NCBI GenBank assembly: GCA_037501455.1
Contig: CM074858.1
Coordinates: 76,668,501 to 76,732,500, forward strand
Length of the DNA stretch: 64,000 bases
Direction of reading: 5' to 3'
Origin: Lantana camara
Lineage: Eukaryota; Streptophyta; Magnoliopsida; Lamiales; Verbenaceae
Made by a program: the position numbers and the translations under genes
Part shown: positions 48,101 to 57,889 of the stretch, piece by piece
Layout: each line of letters opens with the position of its first letter
Numbering within the stretch: the first letter of the stretch is position 1
The notes under the pieces: model-generated
What the model saw: only the letters and a program-made list of their open reading frames with translations
Databases searched by the model: none
Told to the model about the DNA's origin: nothing

Positions 48101-49340
48101 GTGATATGTACGTACGATATGATAAGTGCGATATACATGAGATATGTCTGTCTGTCTGTCTGTGTGTGGCAAGTTAAGTTTTCGGTATATGTCTGTTTAT
48201 CTGTGTGATGGCCCCCGGAGATTGTGGGTAAGGGAGACCCGGGACGAATATGGGGTCGCTGGTTACGACCCCTGTGCACTTCTCCACCAACGGGAGACTT
48301 AGTTCTCCTATGCCGACGGAGCGCATTTTGGCTGGCCGTCGAAGGAACCGGGCGGGATCCTCCGGTTCAGATGTTTCGTTCTGTGGTGGGTTGAGAGGGG
48401 CACCTCTCTTCCCCAATGGTGTGCATGTGGGATTGTTTTATGAGTTTTTGTTTTGGTATGAGTAAGTGTGTTCTGTCTGTTGGTCTGTCATAAGTTCGTG
48501 AAACGGGGGTAGATTCTTAAAATAAGATAAAAATTGATATACTTGTAAGCTAATAAGATATGCTCCGATATGTGTGTTAAGTCTGCATGAATCTGAGTTG
48601 TGCCTTAAGAAACTTTTGATTTAAGATTTGTTTGGTCTGTTTGATAAGTCTCCCTATATGTATATTATCACGGGAAAATGTTTTGGCGTGCAAAAACTAA
48701 CCCCGGGTTCACGAACGTCGCTTCTTCTTTGTGCTGTGCTCTATATATATATGTATAGTGTGCGTGTGTCAGCCCCTCGCTGAGTCTTTCGACTGACCCC
48801 TCCCCGTTATGTTTTTAGTGTGCATGTTTAGCAACGGGTTCGCCTTGGAGTTCGTGCTAGGCGGCTGTGTGTCCAGTCTGTGTCTGTCTGTTTAAGTTTG
48901 TCCGGTTTTAGTTCTATTTATGAATTGTAAATATTATATAAGATATGTTTGTGCAGGTTTGCACTTATGATTTGAATGTATGGAATTCGGGACAGGTTAG
49001 GACAGGTGCTTGGATTAGTTGAACCCATTTTGATGTGTAATTATTCGGGACAGGATAGGACAGGTTGCTGAACTAGTTGAACCCGTATATTTGATTCTGA
49101 TGTATGTACTACGTTGTATGCTTGATGTGCTATGTTGTTGAAAGTTGGCATTTCGTACTACTTCCGCTGTCATGTTTTGCATTCTTTCTTTCGTACAGGG
49201 TTAGACACCGCCTAACTAGTGGGTGAGGTTTTCGTTAGTCACCCGTTCATTATGACTTGGTGCGTGTGCGGACTCTCCATTTCGTACACGTATCGGGTCA
49301 TAGTGCGGGGGTGTGATGCCCCACCACTTGGGGTGTTACA
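42181..49340 (+). repeat. J 5' LTR, interrupted by solo LTR K
   Basis: Starts TGTAACATCCCGC and ends GGGTGTTACA. K sits at 42327-45541. The part 45900-46780 is unusually GC-rich and includes a putative first exon ending CACGG|GTAAGC (GT 46483-46484). An exon-like segment lies at 47805-47895 (GTGTTCAG| ... CCAG|GTGAGG). The final acceptor appears mutated (TTTTTAGTGTGCAT, about 48825). ORFs of up to 186 codons here (45796-46356) are not supported: the J 3' LTR copy does not keep them. Confidence 0.87.
42327..45541 (-). mobile_element. Solo LTR K (3,215 bp)
   Basis: Flanked by GTGGT (42322-42326 and 45542-45546) inside the J LTR, whose uninterrupted paralogue is at 54005 on. On the minus strand it starts TGTGACGCCCC and ends GGGTGCTACA. 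It has the upstream hairpin GGAACTCG-GAAT-CGAGTTCC (45171-45190), donor AAAG|GTAAGA (44795-44796), a palindrome AAATCC...GGATTT (44334-44353), an exon-like segment 43521-43589, the conserved stem-loop near 43118-43150, and acceptor CTTGCAG (near 42780). There is no interior, so LTR-LTR recombination removed it. Confidence 0.9.
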
Positions 49341-49494
49341 TCTTGAGTGGTATCAGAGCTACCAGGTTCAGAACCGGTGCTCTGGAGTCGTGTCGCGTCA
49401 GTCTAGGTCGTACGGCATAGGGATATGTGCGCATTGCATCCGTTTGGCATGTAATTTTGCTTCCTTAGTTTGAATTGTATTGAGTTTGTGACTA
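49341..49494 (+). other. J leader: primer site and conserved block
   Basis: TGGTATCAGAGC (49348-49359), hairpin GGTT-CAG-AACC, then TAGGTCGTACGGCATAGG as in the other families. GACTA (49490-49494) is the left TSD copy of M. Confidence 0.85.
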
Positions 49495-49965
49495 TGATGT
49501 GAATCATGATGAACCGCAGCCATATCTTGTCCCAAATGAAGAGCTGGACCGATCCACAACTCAAGAAGATAGCATAGAAAAGGAACAAAGTTATGGTGGT
49601 CCAATTACAAGAGCTCGGGACAAAATTATCCAAGAGGAAGTTGGAAATCTCTTAAACCAATTTGCTCAAACTGGACTCCAACCTTCAAGATGAGCTGCTG
49701 AACCAAATTCAGAATACTTCATTGTTTTTATGTCCAATTCCTAAAGTCCAAAGTGTGGAAATGATGTAATTCGGGCCTAAGCCTATTATAGTATTATTTG
49801 GGCCTTTATTTTATCATTATTTATCTGCATATTAGTTTATTTAAGCCCACTTTTGTAAGCCTTCATGGCAAGTGGCGGGAATAGCTTGTGTCCTTTAGTA
49901 TTCTAGTGTCTCTTAGGTTTCCATGCATGCATCTTTATATTCAGCATTGTAACTTGTTTTTCTTT
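49495..49965 (+). repeat. Left inverted arm of M (partial LTR)
   Basis: Inverted copy of 52473-52943. It contains a 64-codon frame ending PITRARDKIIQEEVGNLLNQF, the typical C-terminus of a plant gypsy polyprotein, followed by U3/R sequence. Similarity ends at 49965 within a T/C-rich run shared with the end of protease (GTTTTTCTTT). Confidence 0.88.
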
Positions 49966-50650
49966 TTCTTTTTCACATTCTTTCTCACTATTACAATCAC
50001 TTTGTTTTGAAGAAGCTGAAATGGATTTCTTAATTTGGCACTGTTCTTCATACACTTGGCTTGGTGGTAAAGGTGCTAAGGTGATGTTTCGTCCATCCTT
50101 GGTAAAACTATATCGATTCTTGTAGCCATCAAGAACTGTTCGTCTATCAAATTGCCATGGTCTTCCAAGCAATATATGGCCAGCTTGCATTGGTACGACA
50201 TCACAAAGAATCTCATCCATGTATTTGCCAATTGAAAAGGAGATAAGAACTTGTTTTGTTACCTTCATTTCACCATGTTCATTCAACCATTGGAGCTTAT
50301 AAGGTCTCGGGTGCTTCAAGGTTTTAAGGCCGAGCCTTTCGACCATCAATTTACTAGCCACGTTCACGCAACTCCCGCTGTCAATGATCAGCCCACACAC
50401 TCCCTCCTTAACATGACACCGTGTGTAAAAGATGTTTTCCCTTTGTTGTTCATCTTTGTCCTCAAGAGCTTGGATGTGTAAAGCTCTTAGAACCACCAAA
50501 CTTTGCCCCACAACCGCATGCTCAACATGACTTGCCTCATCCGATGTTTCAAGGCCTCCATTATCACCCTCACTTTCGGTTTCAAGTTCTCCATTGTCTA
50601 ACAAGATCATGGCTCTTTTGTTTGGACATTGAGACATTATATGGCCTGCT

Positions 50651-50682
<32 letters not shown>

Positions 50683-51681
50683 GCGATGTGTAGAGGTGTT
50701 ACCTTTCTCAAACGAACCTTTTGTTGTAGGTGGATCCTCCTTTGGTTTTGAAGGCTTTTCGGCTGTTTTTGGAGAAGAATTCCACTTTGGTTTAGAGGTA
50801 TTTGAATCATCACGCCTAACCACAGTCCGTCCTTTCTTAAATTGTCTCTCCACCTTGATAGCCATATGGACCACTTCCTCAAGTTCAACATAGTGATGAA
50901 GTTCCACTACATTGGCGATCTCTCGGTTGCGACCACATATGAACCGAGCCATGGTTGCCTCTCGATCCTCCTCAATATTTGCTCGAATCATTGCCATCTC
51001 CATTTCTTTGTAGTATTCCTCTACCGTTTTGAACCCTTGCCTCAAACTTTGCAACTTAAGGTGTAGGTCCCGATAGTAGTGAGGAGGTACGAACCTCTTC
51101 CTCATAACCACCTTCATCTCTTCCCAAGTTTCAATAGGGTACTCACCACTTCTGCGTCTACTTATCACCACTTGATCCCACCATACAATAGCATAGTCCG
51201 TAAAGGATACGGCTGCAAGTTTTACCTTTTTCCCTTCCGAATAGTTGTGGCAGTCATAAATTAACTCCACCTTTCGTTCCCATTCAATGTAAGCTTCCGG
51301 GTCATTTTGTCCTTTGAAGGAAGGAATAGAAAGCTTGATAGATCCGAGGTTATTGTCAATTACCCCTCTTCCTCTTCGTTGTTGTTGGTATCTTGGACGT
51401 CTATGATCTCTCCTTGAAGAGGCATTTGATGCAGCCTCATCCAAGTCATCTTCCTCATCATCAAATCCATCACGAGGATTGATACCCAAATCGGCTGGTC
51501 GTCGGTTTGGTCTCCTAGCCGGGAGAGCATTTTGTTGTAATTCAGTCGCCCGTTCATCATTTTGATCCAATCGATCCCGGATCTCACCAAATTGTACGTT
51601 CAACCTATCAAATTGTTGTTGCATTGCACGGAAGACAAAGTTAACGTCCATTGGAGGCTGTTCATTTCGTTCTTCCGTCAT
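49903..51681 (-). CDS. gag-protease of element M
   Basis: 592 codons, uninterrupted. Residues 1-115 are polar, with an acidic stretch (about 74-84) and a basic RRPRYQQQRRGRG region. Residues about 120-285 are the retrotransposon gag core (SIPSFKGQNDPEAYIEWE, RFVPPHYYRDLHLKLQSL, VEEYYKEMEMAMIRANIEED). A CCHC knuckle CFKCQGAGHIMSQC is at 339-352. A retropepsin-type protease starts at about 430 with LIIDSGSCVNVAS (catalytic DSG 434-436) and includes GHILLGRPWQFDRR. Gag forms the particle and protease processes it. The last 20 or so residues are encoded by the inverted LTR arm, so the true frame was cut before RT. The open frame suggests a recent insertion. Confidence 0.92.
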
Positions 51682-52172
51682 GTTTTAAACCTGCAAGAAA
51701 AATCGTTAGTAAAAATTACCTCACAACACTCCCTCACGTGTTTGCCCTCGTTTAGAGTCACTCACGCTCGTGTATCACTCAAAAATATGGCTTTTTCCCT
51801 CTTTTGTGCTCACAACTCAAGCCTTTTACCACTCTTTTATCTCAATTCTTGAAGAAAGACACAAGGAATTTCAGATCCCTCAACCAAATAATCCCTTAAG
51901 ATGAATGAATCAATAAGGGTGCTAAAATTGTTACAAACGAACTGTTACAACTAAAAAGATACAAACAAACAAATCCACATGACTTATGATTTGAGATTAC
52001 AAAGAAAATGACTAAAACAATGCTGCTCTCTTTTTTTTTCTTTTTTTTTTTTTCGTTTTTTTTTTTTTTTTTTTGCCTTTTTCAATTTTTTTCTGCAGCA
52101 ATATAACAATAATGAAAAGAAATTATACAAAAGATAAAAGATACGGATACGTAACCTTGGATGGAAACCTAA

Positions 52173-52185
52173 GCTCTAGATACCA
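52173..52185 (-). promoter_or_regulatory. Primer binding site-like sequence of M
   Basis: TGGTATCTAGAGC on the minus strand, three bases after the LTR end GTATCA. It resembles the initiator-Met site with an extra T. Confidence 0.7.
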
Positions 52186-52188
52186 AAA

Positions 52189-52943
52189 TGATACGAAATC
52201 CACGTACTTGTCGTGAAACCCTATATCAATACTTGGAGTTCTTGAATCTGATCGTCCAATTCAAGGTTGAAAATAAGAGGAGTGTGACCCCGTTTGCTAT
52301 AATGAGCAAAGAACCAACACTATCAGATTGTAAGTAACACACCCCGTCGACTATAAGGAGTCGAGAAATAACGTTATCCGGGAAAGGGGTTTGAATCCCT
52401 AATGTCGTTCAGCAAAGAACTTGAGAGAAAATCTCACTTGAATGAAAATTCAATAATTTTACTTCTTGATTGAAAGAAAAACAAGTTACAATGCTGAATA
52501 TAAAGATGCATGCATGGAAAACTAAGAGACACTAGAATACTAAAGGACACAAGCTATTCCCGCCACTTGCCATGAAGGCTTACAAAAGTGGGCTTAAATA
52601 AACTAATATGCAGCTAAATAATGATAAAATAAAGGCCCAAATAACACTATAATACGCTTAGGGCCGAATTACATCATTTCCACACTTTGGACTTTAGGAA
52701 TTGGACATAAAAACATTGAAGTATTCTGAATTTTGTTCAGCAGCCCATCTTGAAGGTTGGAGTCTAGTTTGAGCAAATTGGTTTAAGAGATTTCCAACTT
52801 CCTCTTGGATAATTTTGGCCCGAGCTCTTGTAATTGGACCACCATAACTTTGTTCCTTTTGTATGCTATCTTCTTGAGTTATGGATCGGTCCAGCTCTTC
52901 ATTTGGGACAAGATATGACCGCGGTTCATCATGATTCACATCA
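52189..52943 (-). repeat. Complete LTR of M (755 bp)
   Basis: On the minus strand it starts TGATGTGAATC and ends CGTATCA, followed by the primer site. The first 250 bp include the pol C-terminal frame (VPNEELDR, GPITRARAKIIQEEV); the rest is typical U3-R-U5. The GACTCCTTATAGTCGACGG-type repeats near 52270-52370 are in the 3' part. This is the only full LTR of M. Confidence 0.85.
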
Positions 52944-53302
52944 GACTAAGTGCGCAATATGATTACGATTGTGCAACATTTTATCAATGTGCCCTTAATT
53001 GCTTTTATTGTTGTGCTTACATGACTTAAGTGCCCCATTTTACTTGCACATCTAACCCTCATGCACCAACTCTAGTGTTTTAATTACAGGGTTGCAATAC
53101 CAACAATTTAGCCAACTTCCATGACATCATTGCAACATTATAGTCAATATTTCAAACACCACGGTAAACGGTACATTAAGCATTCATGACACGAGCATAC
53201 ATGCATCATTTACTTAATTAATTCTTGTTGTTACGTGATATATTTGCTAAGTATGCTATGTGTTAACTGTTGTGATATCCTAATTCTGCTTTCGTGCTTG
53301 AG

Positions 53303-53690
53303 TGAGAGAGATTTGATTCTCTCTATTTATGTGATAGGGGGATGTTGATTCTTCCTACTTGTGTGTTAGAGAGATGCTGGATTCTCTCTATATTACGTGA
53401 CAGAAAGATGCTGGAGTCTTTCTGAGTTCTGTGCACGAGAGATACTGGATTCTCTTATACTTAGGTATTCGAGGGATGCTGGATTCCCTTGGATTTAGGG
53501 TTTGAGAAATGCCGGTTTTTCCCAAACTAGATTGTCTGAGAGATGTGGAATCAATCAGACTTAGGTTGAGAGACGGGGTTCTCTCGATGCTGTGTTTGAG
53601 AGACAGGGTTCTCTCTTTTGTGTGTTGAGAAACGGGGTTTTCTCTTTTGTGTGCCGAGGGACGGGGTTCCTTCGCTTGCGTGTCGAGAGA
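53303..53690 (+). repeat. Stem-loop array, J (most diverse)
   Basis: Twelve or thirteen consecutive stem-loops, about 30 bp apart. Stems include TAGAGAGA/TCTCTCTA (53367 on), CAGAAAGA/TCTTTCTG (53401-53424), CGAGGGA/TCCCTTG (53470 on), GTTTGaGAAA/TTTCcCAAAC (53510 on), GTCTGA/TCAGAC (53534-53560), GAGAGA/TCTCTC twice and GAGAAA/TTTCTC. Loops are TGCTGGAT-like in the first half and CGGGGT-like in the second. Stem sequences change with pairing kept. Confidence 0.88.
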
Positions 53691-53968
53691 TTGCGGTTGC
53701 GTTACTTCTGGCCAGACGACAGTTTGCAAGCAACAAGGATGTGATACTATCGAGCTTCAGGTGCAGTGGCCTAGTGGTGATCGAAGGAGATAAAGTGACC
53801 AACGGTCAAGTGCTCAGTGGAACTTCAGTGACAACGAGTCACCATGAAGGGAGTTGATGTCAGTCAAGGGAGAAGTATCCTGCAGAGATTGCAGTTCGCC
53901 TAGATCAGAGTTGCGTAGCGGAAGCTTGAAGTGGAATTCGTTTCAGAGTCGTTCAAGATCCTGCTTTT

Positions 53969-54002
53969 GGACATGAGGACAGGTCCTTTTGAAGGAGGGG
54001 AG
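53969..54002 (+). promoter_or_regulatory. Pre-PPT hairpin and polypurine tract of J
   Basis: GGACAT-GAGGAC-AGGTCC (one mismatch) at 53969-53986, then TTTT and GAAGGAGGGGAG (53991-54002) before the LTR. Confidence 0.83.
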
Positions 54003-54004
54003 TT

Positions 54005-55134
54005 TGTAACATCCCGCTCGTCCGATTTATAAGGTACGCCACGTTTCAACCTTTTTATGTGTTTAATTATGTGATTTTATGTTTTTCGTGGCCCTATTAT
54101 GAACTCTTTTAGAGTTTAGAGGCCCCTTCGTAATTTTCTCTTTTAGGTGTTTTTTGGTCATTTATCGTTCGAACGAGATTTTGACTATTTTGACCACTCC
54201 AACGCATTCGGGATATCGAGACGAGTCCGTAAACTCTAAGTTTACCCAATTCTGACATCGTTTGCCCCTTCTACCGTTCGTTTCTCACGCGAGGACCCGG
54301 GACAAAATACCCGGATCCTCGTTTAACGTGCCATAATGCAGCAGACCTCAGTCTCTCCCTCTCTCCAGCGTTTTTTCACTGTACACACACACCTAAGGTG
54401 TGATTTCACACACATGCCCAACTCGCTCGTTTCTCGACGGAATTCGACGATCCAATAGTCTATTTCGATTATCTCGACGACGCGGTCACAACCGTACCAA
54501 GAACTCAACCAACCGACAACCGATGGTGGAGATATCACCGATTTTCAGATAGGGCAGGAGGAGGGTAGCTGAGCCGCCACTTCGCCGCCTATTCGCGGGG
54601 CTTCCGGCCACTTTCCGGCGACACGCGCTCCACACCCAGGAAGCAGGGTCTCCGGCGCATTGGATAGCGTTGGTGGCGCGGCCATCGGGGCAGCGATGGC
54701 GGCGCCTGTCACTGTAGCGGCGGCGTTTTCGCCGCTCCGGTGATCTTTTTCAACGAAGGTTGGTGTTTCCTACCCTTTTTTTGACCCCCTGAGTTCATTT
54801 CCGGCATCGATTTCACCCAATTTTGGCCGTAGGTGGTGGTTCCGGCGATGGGAGTGGCGACGGAAACTTTGGTGGCCAACGGGGGCCTTTTTCGGTCATC
54901 TTTTGGCCTCGGGGCCTTCACGAAAGTTGTTCGGAACGACAAGAACTAGTGGCCTTTGATCACACGACTCCTGATTCGGCCAATTAGCGGTGCAGCGGCG
55001 GCGCCACCTCCGGGAATTTTTCCGGCAAGAAAGCTTAGGGCTTTCGTAAAGCTTGTCATGGGTAAGCCGATGCCTCTTTCGGATCTCATTTTGGTTCACC
55101 GGTTTGAAAGTAATTGAAGTTTAAAGATTTTAGG
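54005..55134 (+). repeat. J 3' LTR, 5' part, truncated
   Basis: Matches the J 5' LTR (without K) to GATTTTAGGG, including donor ATGG|GTAAGC (55062-55063), then switches to TRIM sequence. The switch point carries a GGTT overlap between both sides (microhomology). About 2.8 kb of LTR is missing. Confidence 0.85.
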
Positions 55135-55847
55135 GTTGGGAAGGAGAACGAAATCCTCCTTATAAGGGGGATGGAAACCTGTCCTTGCAGACGCGTTTTC
55201 CTGGTGGCCCAACCCATCAGGAAGAACAAATGCGTGAGGCCGTTTCGATTTAGGGCATGCAAAGCGGACAATATCTGCATACTGGGTCGGTCTTGTACTG
55301 TTACAAATGGTATCAGAGCCGGTGCCAGGAAGCTGATGTGTTAGGTCCTCAGCGAGGACGCTGAGCTCCTCTTAAGGGGGGTGGAGGTGCGCCCATCCCA
55401 CATCGGTTGGGAAGGAAAACGAAATCCTCCTTATAAGGGGGATGGTAACCTGTCCTTGCAGACGCGTTTTCCTGGTGGCCCAACCCATCAGGAAGAACAA
55501 ATCCGTGAGGCTGTTTCGATTCAGGGCATGCAAAGCGGACAATATCTGCATACTGGGTCGGTCCTGTACTGTTACAAATGGTATCAGAGCCGGTGCCAGG
55601 AAGCTGATGTGTTATGTCCTCAGCGAGGACGCTGAGCTCCTCTTAGGGGGGGTAGATGTGCGCCCATCCCACATCGGTTGGGAAGGAAAACGAAATCCTC
55701 CTTATAAGGGGGATGGAAACCTTTCCTTGCAGACGCGTTTTCCTGGTGGCCCAACCCATCAGGAAGAACAAATCCGTGAGGCCGTTTCGATTCAGGGCGT
55801 ACAAAGCGGACAATATCTGCATACTGGGTCGGTCCTGTACTTTTACA
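55135..55847 (+). mobile_element. Tandem TRIM (LTR-internal-LTR-internal-LTR)
   Basis: Three direct LTR copies: 55135-55305 (first 18 or so bp missing), 55388-55576 and 55659-55847 (189 bp each), separated by two 82-bp interiors. Full LTRs start TGCGCCCATCCCACATCGG and end in TTACA; each has a CCTTATAAGG TATA-like box (for example 55429-55438). Interiors carry TGGTATCAGAGCC (55308-55320, 55579-55591), the hairpin CTCAGC-GAGGAC-GCTGAG (55348-55365, 55619-55636) and a G-rich purine tract. Size and signals match terminal-repeat retrotransposons in miniature. No 5S-like box is seen, so it is not Cassandra. The 147-codon frame (55442-55885) is a translation of the repeat. Confidence 0.88.
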
Positions 55848-56606
55848 GAAAGACAAGACTCTCAATAAGACCCCACCTAGCTTGACTCCAAAAGTAACTT
55901 GCGGACACAAAAGGTAAAGAAGATCAACTCAAAAGGAACCGGTGAGGAGATGTATACATATTATAAGTGATATAAGAGGGATCAATGCATGCTCAGAATA
56001 AGGGCGTTCATGGTCCAAATTAGTTTTCAAAAACAATGCAAGCTTTATAAAATACGAATCATGAATCACACACATAACCGGCTTGACAAGAACGAGCACT
56101 CCACCTGAACTTCCCAAACCAAGAAACAAATCAAACCATTGATCACACCATTGATATCGAGGGTGTACGACCCCCAATCATCCATATCATAGAGAATTCG
56201 GTCCATAAAACCTAGCTCTCTCCAAGAAAACCTCAACCCCGAAACCTCCTTGGAGTCTTAGTAGTCTTGTCCATAGTGGGAACTTTGTATGAGGACATCC
56301 GTCATCCCTTGCCTTCCCGGAATATCACTCACCTCCACCCCCGAGCTCAATTAAAGGATTCCCCAAGCAAGCGTCCTTGCAAGGTACATCATAACCTGGC
56401 TACACAACTCGTACGTATATAATATTCAACAAAAGTTCCAAAAGCATTTTGGGTACCTTCCCATATACCAACACAATTTTTACTTGTAAACTGTTTTCCA
56501 TAAGCAAATATCCATAATATGAGCAAAGCTCACAAAACTTGGCTTCTAAAGCCTACATATACATTTTGAAAACTGGAGTTTAAACCATCAAACATGATAG
56601 GCTATA
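55848..56606 (-). repeat. LTR A, 3' part (interrupted by B, adjoining the TRIM)
   Basis: Minus-strand LTR of the same family as B. Near 55895 it has the GTGTCCGCA acceptor region (AG changed to AA) and GAGTCAAGCTAGGTGGGGTC. Its 3' terminus is missing at the TRIM boundary. CTATA at 56602-56606 is the left TSD of B. Confidence 0.82.
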
Positions 56607-57889
56607 TGTGATGCCCCGTTTCTTGATCAAGGTAAGTTTTGTTACGAGAGTGAACGATTTACCTTTTTATGAATGAATTATGTGAGATTATGCCTTAAAT
56701 GATAACCGTTTCATGTTTGTGTGAAATATATGATTTTTATGAAATACATGATCATTTAACATGTTAATTATGTGCTCGTATTGTTCTTATTGAGCTTTGA
56801 TAACATGCTTCACGATTAATCGAAACTATGTGCTTATTTGGACATTAAAGCATAGTTTAGGGACTAAATGGTAAATTTATTTTCTAAGCCTGGAACTAGA
56901 TATAACTTAATGGAATTTATTAGATAATTCGATTACGAGTCCGTGGGTTCTTGAATCTCTCGATTTGGAGTTCGGACGAAGAAAGTATGACCATTTTACG
57001 AAAATCAACCATTTAAGAAGACTTGTGACCCAATTTCGAATTTAACCCAAATTTGAGACCCAATTTCACTTATAACCCGCTCCAATGGACCTGGTTCGTG
57101 ACCCATATGACTGACCCAAATTACTAAATCAGATTTTAACACTCTCAAACCATATTACGTTATTTTGCAAGATTCAAACCTTTCTCCCTCACTCTTCTCT
57201 CCAACCTATTCATATTCTCTCAAGAATACCTTCAACCATTTTCAAGAGACAAGATTAGAGATTGAAGCTAGAGATTCAAGGTTGAAGAACTCGACTTTCT
57301 CTTCGATTTCGAGCTCTTAAGGTAAAGTTTATGTGCTTCTTTGATGGGTTTATGTTCTTGAAGCTTTTGAACTTGGATTTGAACTAGGGTTCTTATGTGT
57401 TGGATTGAATTCGAATTTCTTGTTGGAAATGTGCTTATTTCGATGTTGGGAACATTTTTGTATGAGAATTTCTTTCTTTTATGCTCTTATGTGAAATCCA
57501 CCATTGTTGACCTTTGAAGCTTTTTGGAGAATTCTTGCATGTTCATGTTCTTTTATGTTTTTGCTTGATTTCGTGTTAGATTCTTGTTCCTTGAGCAATT
57601 TTATGAAGAATGTGATTAATTTCCTTAAGTTTCTTGCATGATTGAAGATTTCACCATTGTTGAGCTTGAAGCTTGAATGTGTGAAGAAGATGAAGTTCAT
57701 GTTTGTAATTTGTTGGAATTTTGATGCATATTTATTCCTAAATGTTCATAACATGATATTTGATGTTTAAATTCGTTTATACATATTGCATTAGCTTTGG
57801 AGCATGATTTAGGAGTACTTGGGACTTAATTTTCACCATTTTCAAGCATATGTTCGTAAATCCAATTTGCAACAGTAGCATGCCAAACG

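Larger units (their letters stand above)
49495..52943 (-). mobile_element. Element M: fold-back CRM-like retroelement copy
   Basis: A 3,449-bp insertion flanked by GACTA (49490-49494, 52944-52948). Both termini are the same LTR 5' end (TGATGTGAATC) in inverted orientation. The right side is a complete LTR (52189-52943, minus strand), then a primer-site-like sequence and gag-protease. The left side is the first 471 bp of the same LTR in opposite orientation, joined to the end of protease. The two arms are about 97% identical by eye. LTR ends TGAT...ATCA and a pol C-terminal frame running into the LTR resemble the CRM chromovirus lineage. RT and integrase are missing. Confidence 0.82.
52949..54004 (+). 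other. J internal region after M (non-coding)
   Basis: No coding domain. The block ACGGTAAACGGTACATTAAG with ACATGCATC (53162-53210) matches G and H. The stem-loop array, pre-PPT hairpin and purine tract follow. Confidence 0.8.
42181..55134 (+). mobile_element. Element J: long-LTR, minimal-interior retrotransposon, truncated
   Basis: Plus-strand element. Its 5' LTR (42181-49340) is about 3.94 kb once K and its TSD are removed. The interior (49341-54004), without insertion M, is only about 1.2 kb and non-coding. The 3' LTR stops at 55134, where it is joined to TRIM sequence. It has a primer site, stem-loop array, pre-PPT hairpin and purine tract. The LTR to interior ratio, above 3:1, is extreme. 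Confidence 0.85.

Noticed and set aside
53303..53690. CRISPR-like array (regular spacing of short palindromic repeats).
   Set aside because: Repeats are variable, spacers are related to each other, and the setting is a plant retroelement.
55135..55847. Cassandra TRIM with a 5S rRNA promoter.
   Set aside because: No 5S A box, intermediate element or C box is seen in the LTR.
55442..55885. 147-codon frame and its relatives as small genes.
   Set aside because: They are translations of the TRIM LTR and interior; identical stretches recur in each repeat.
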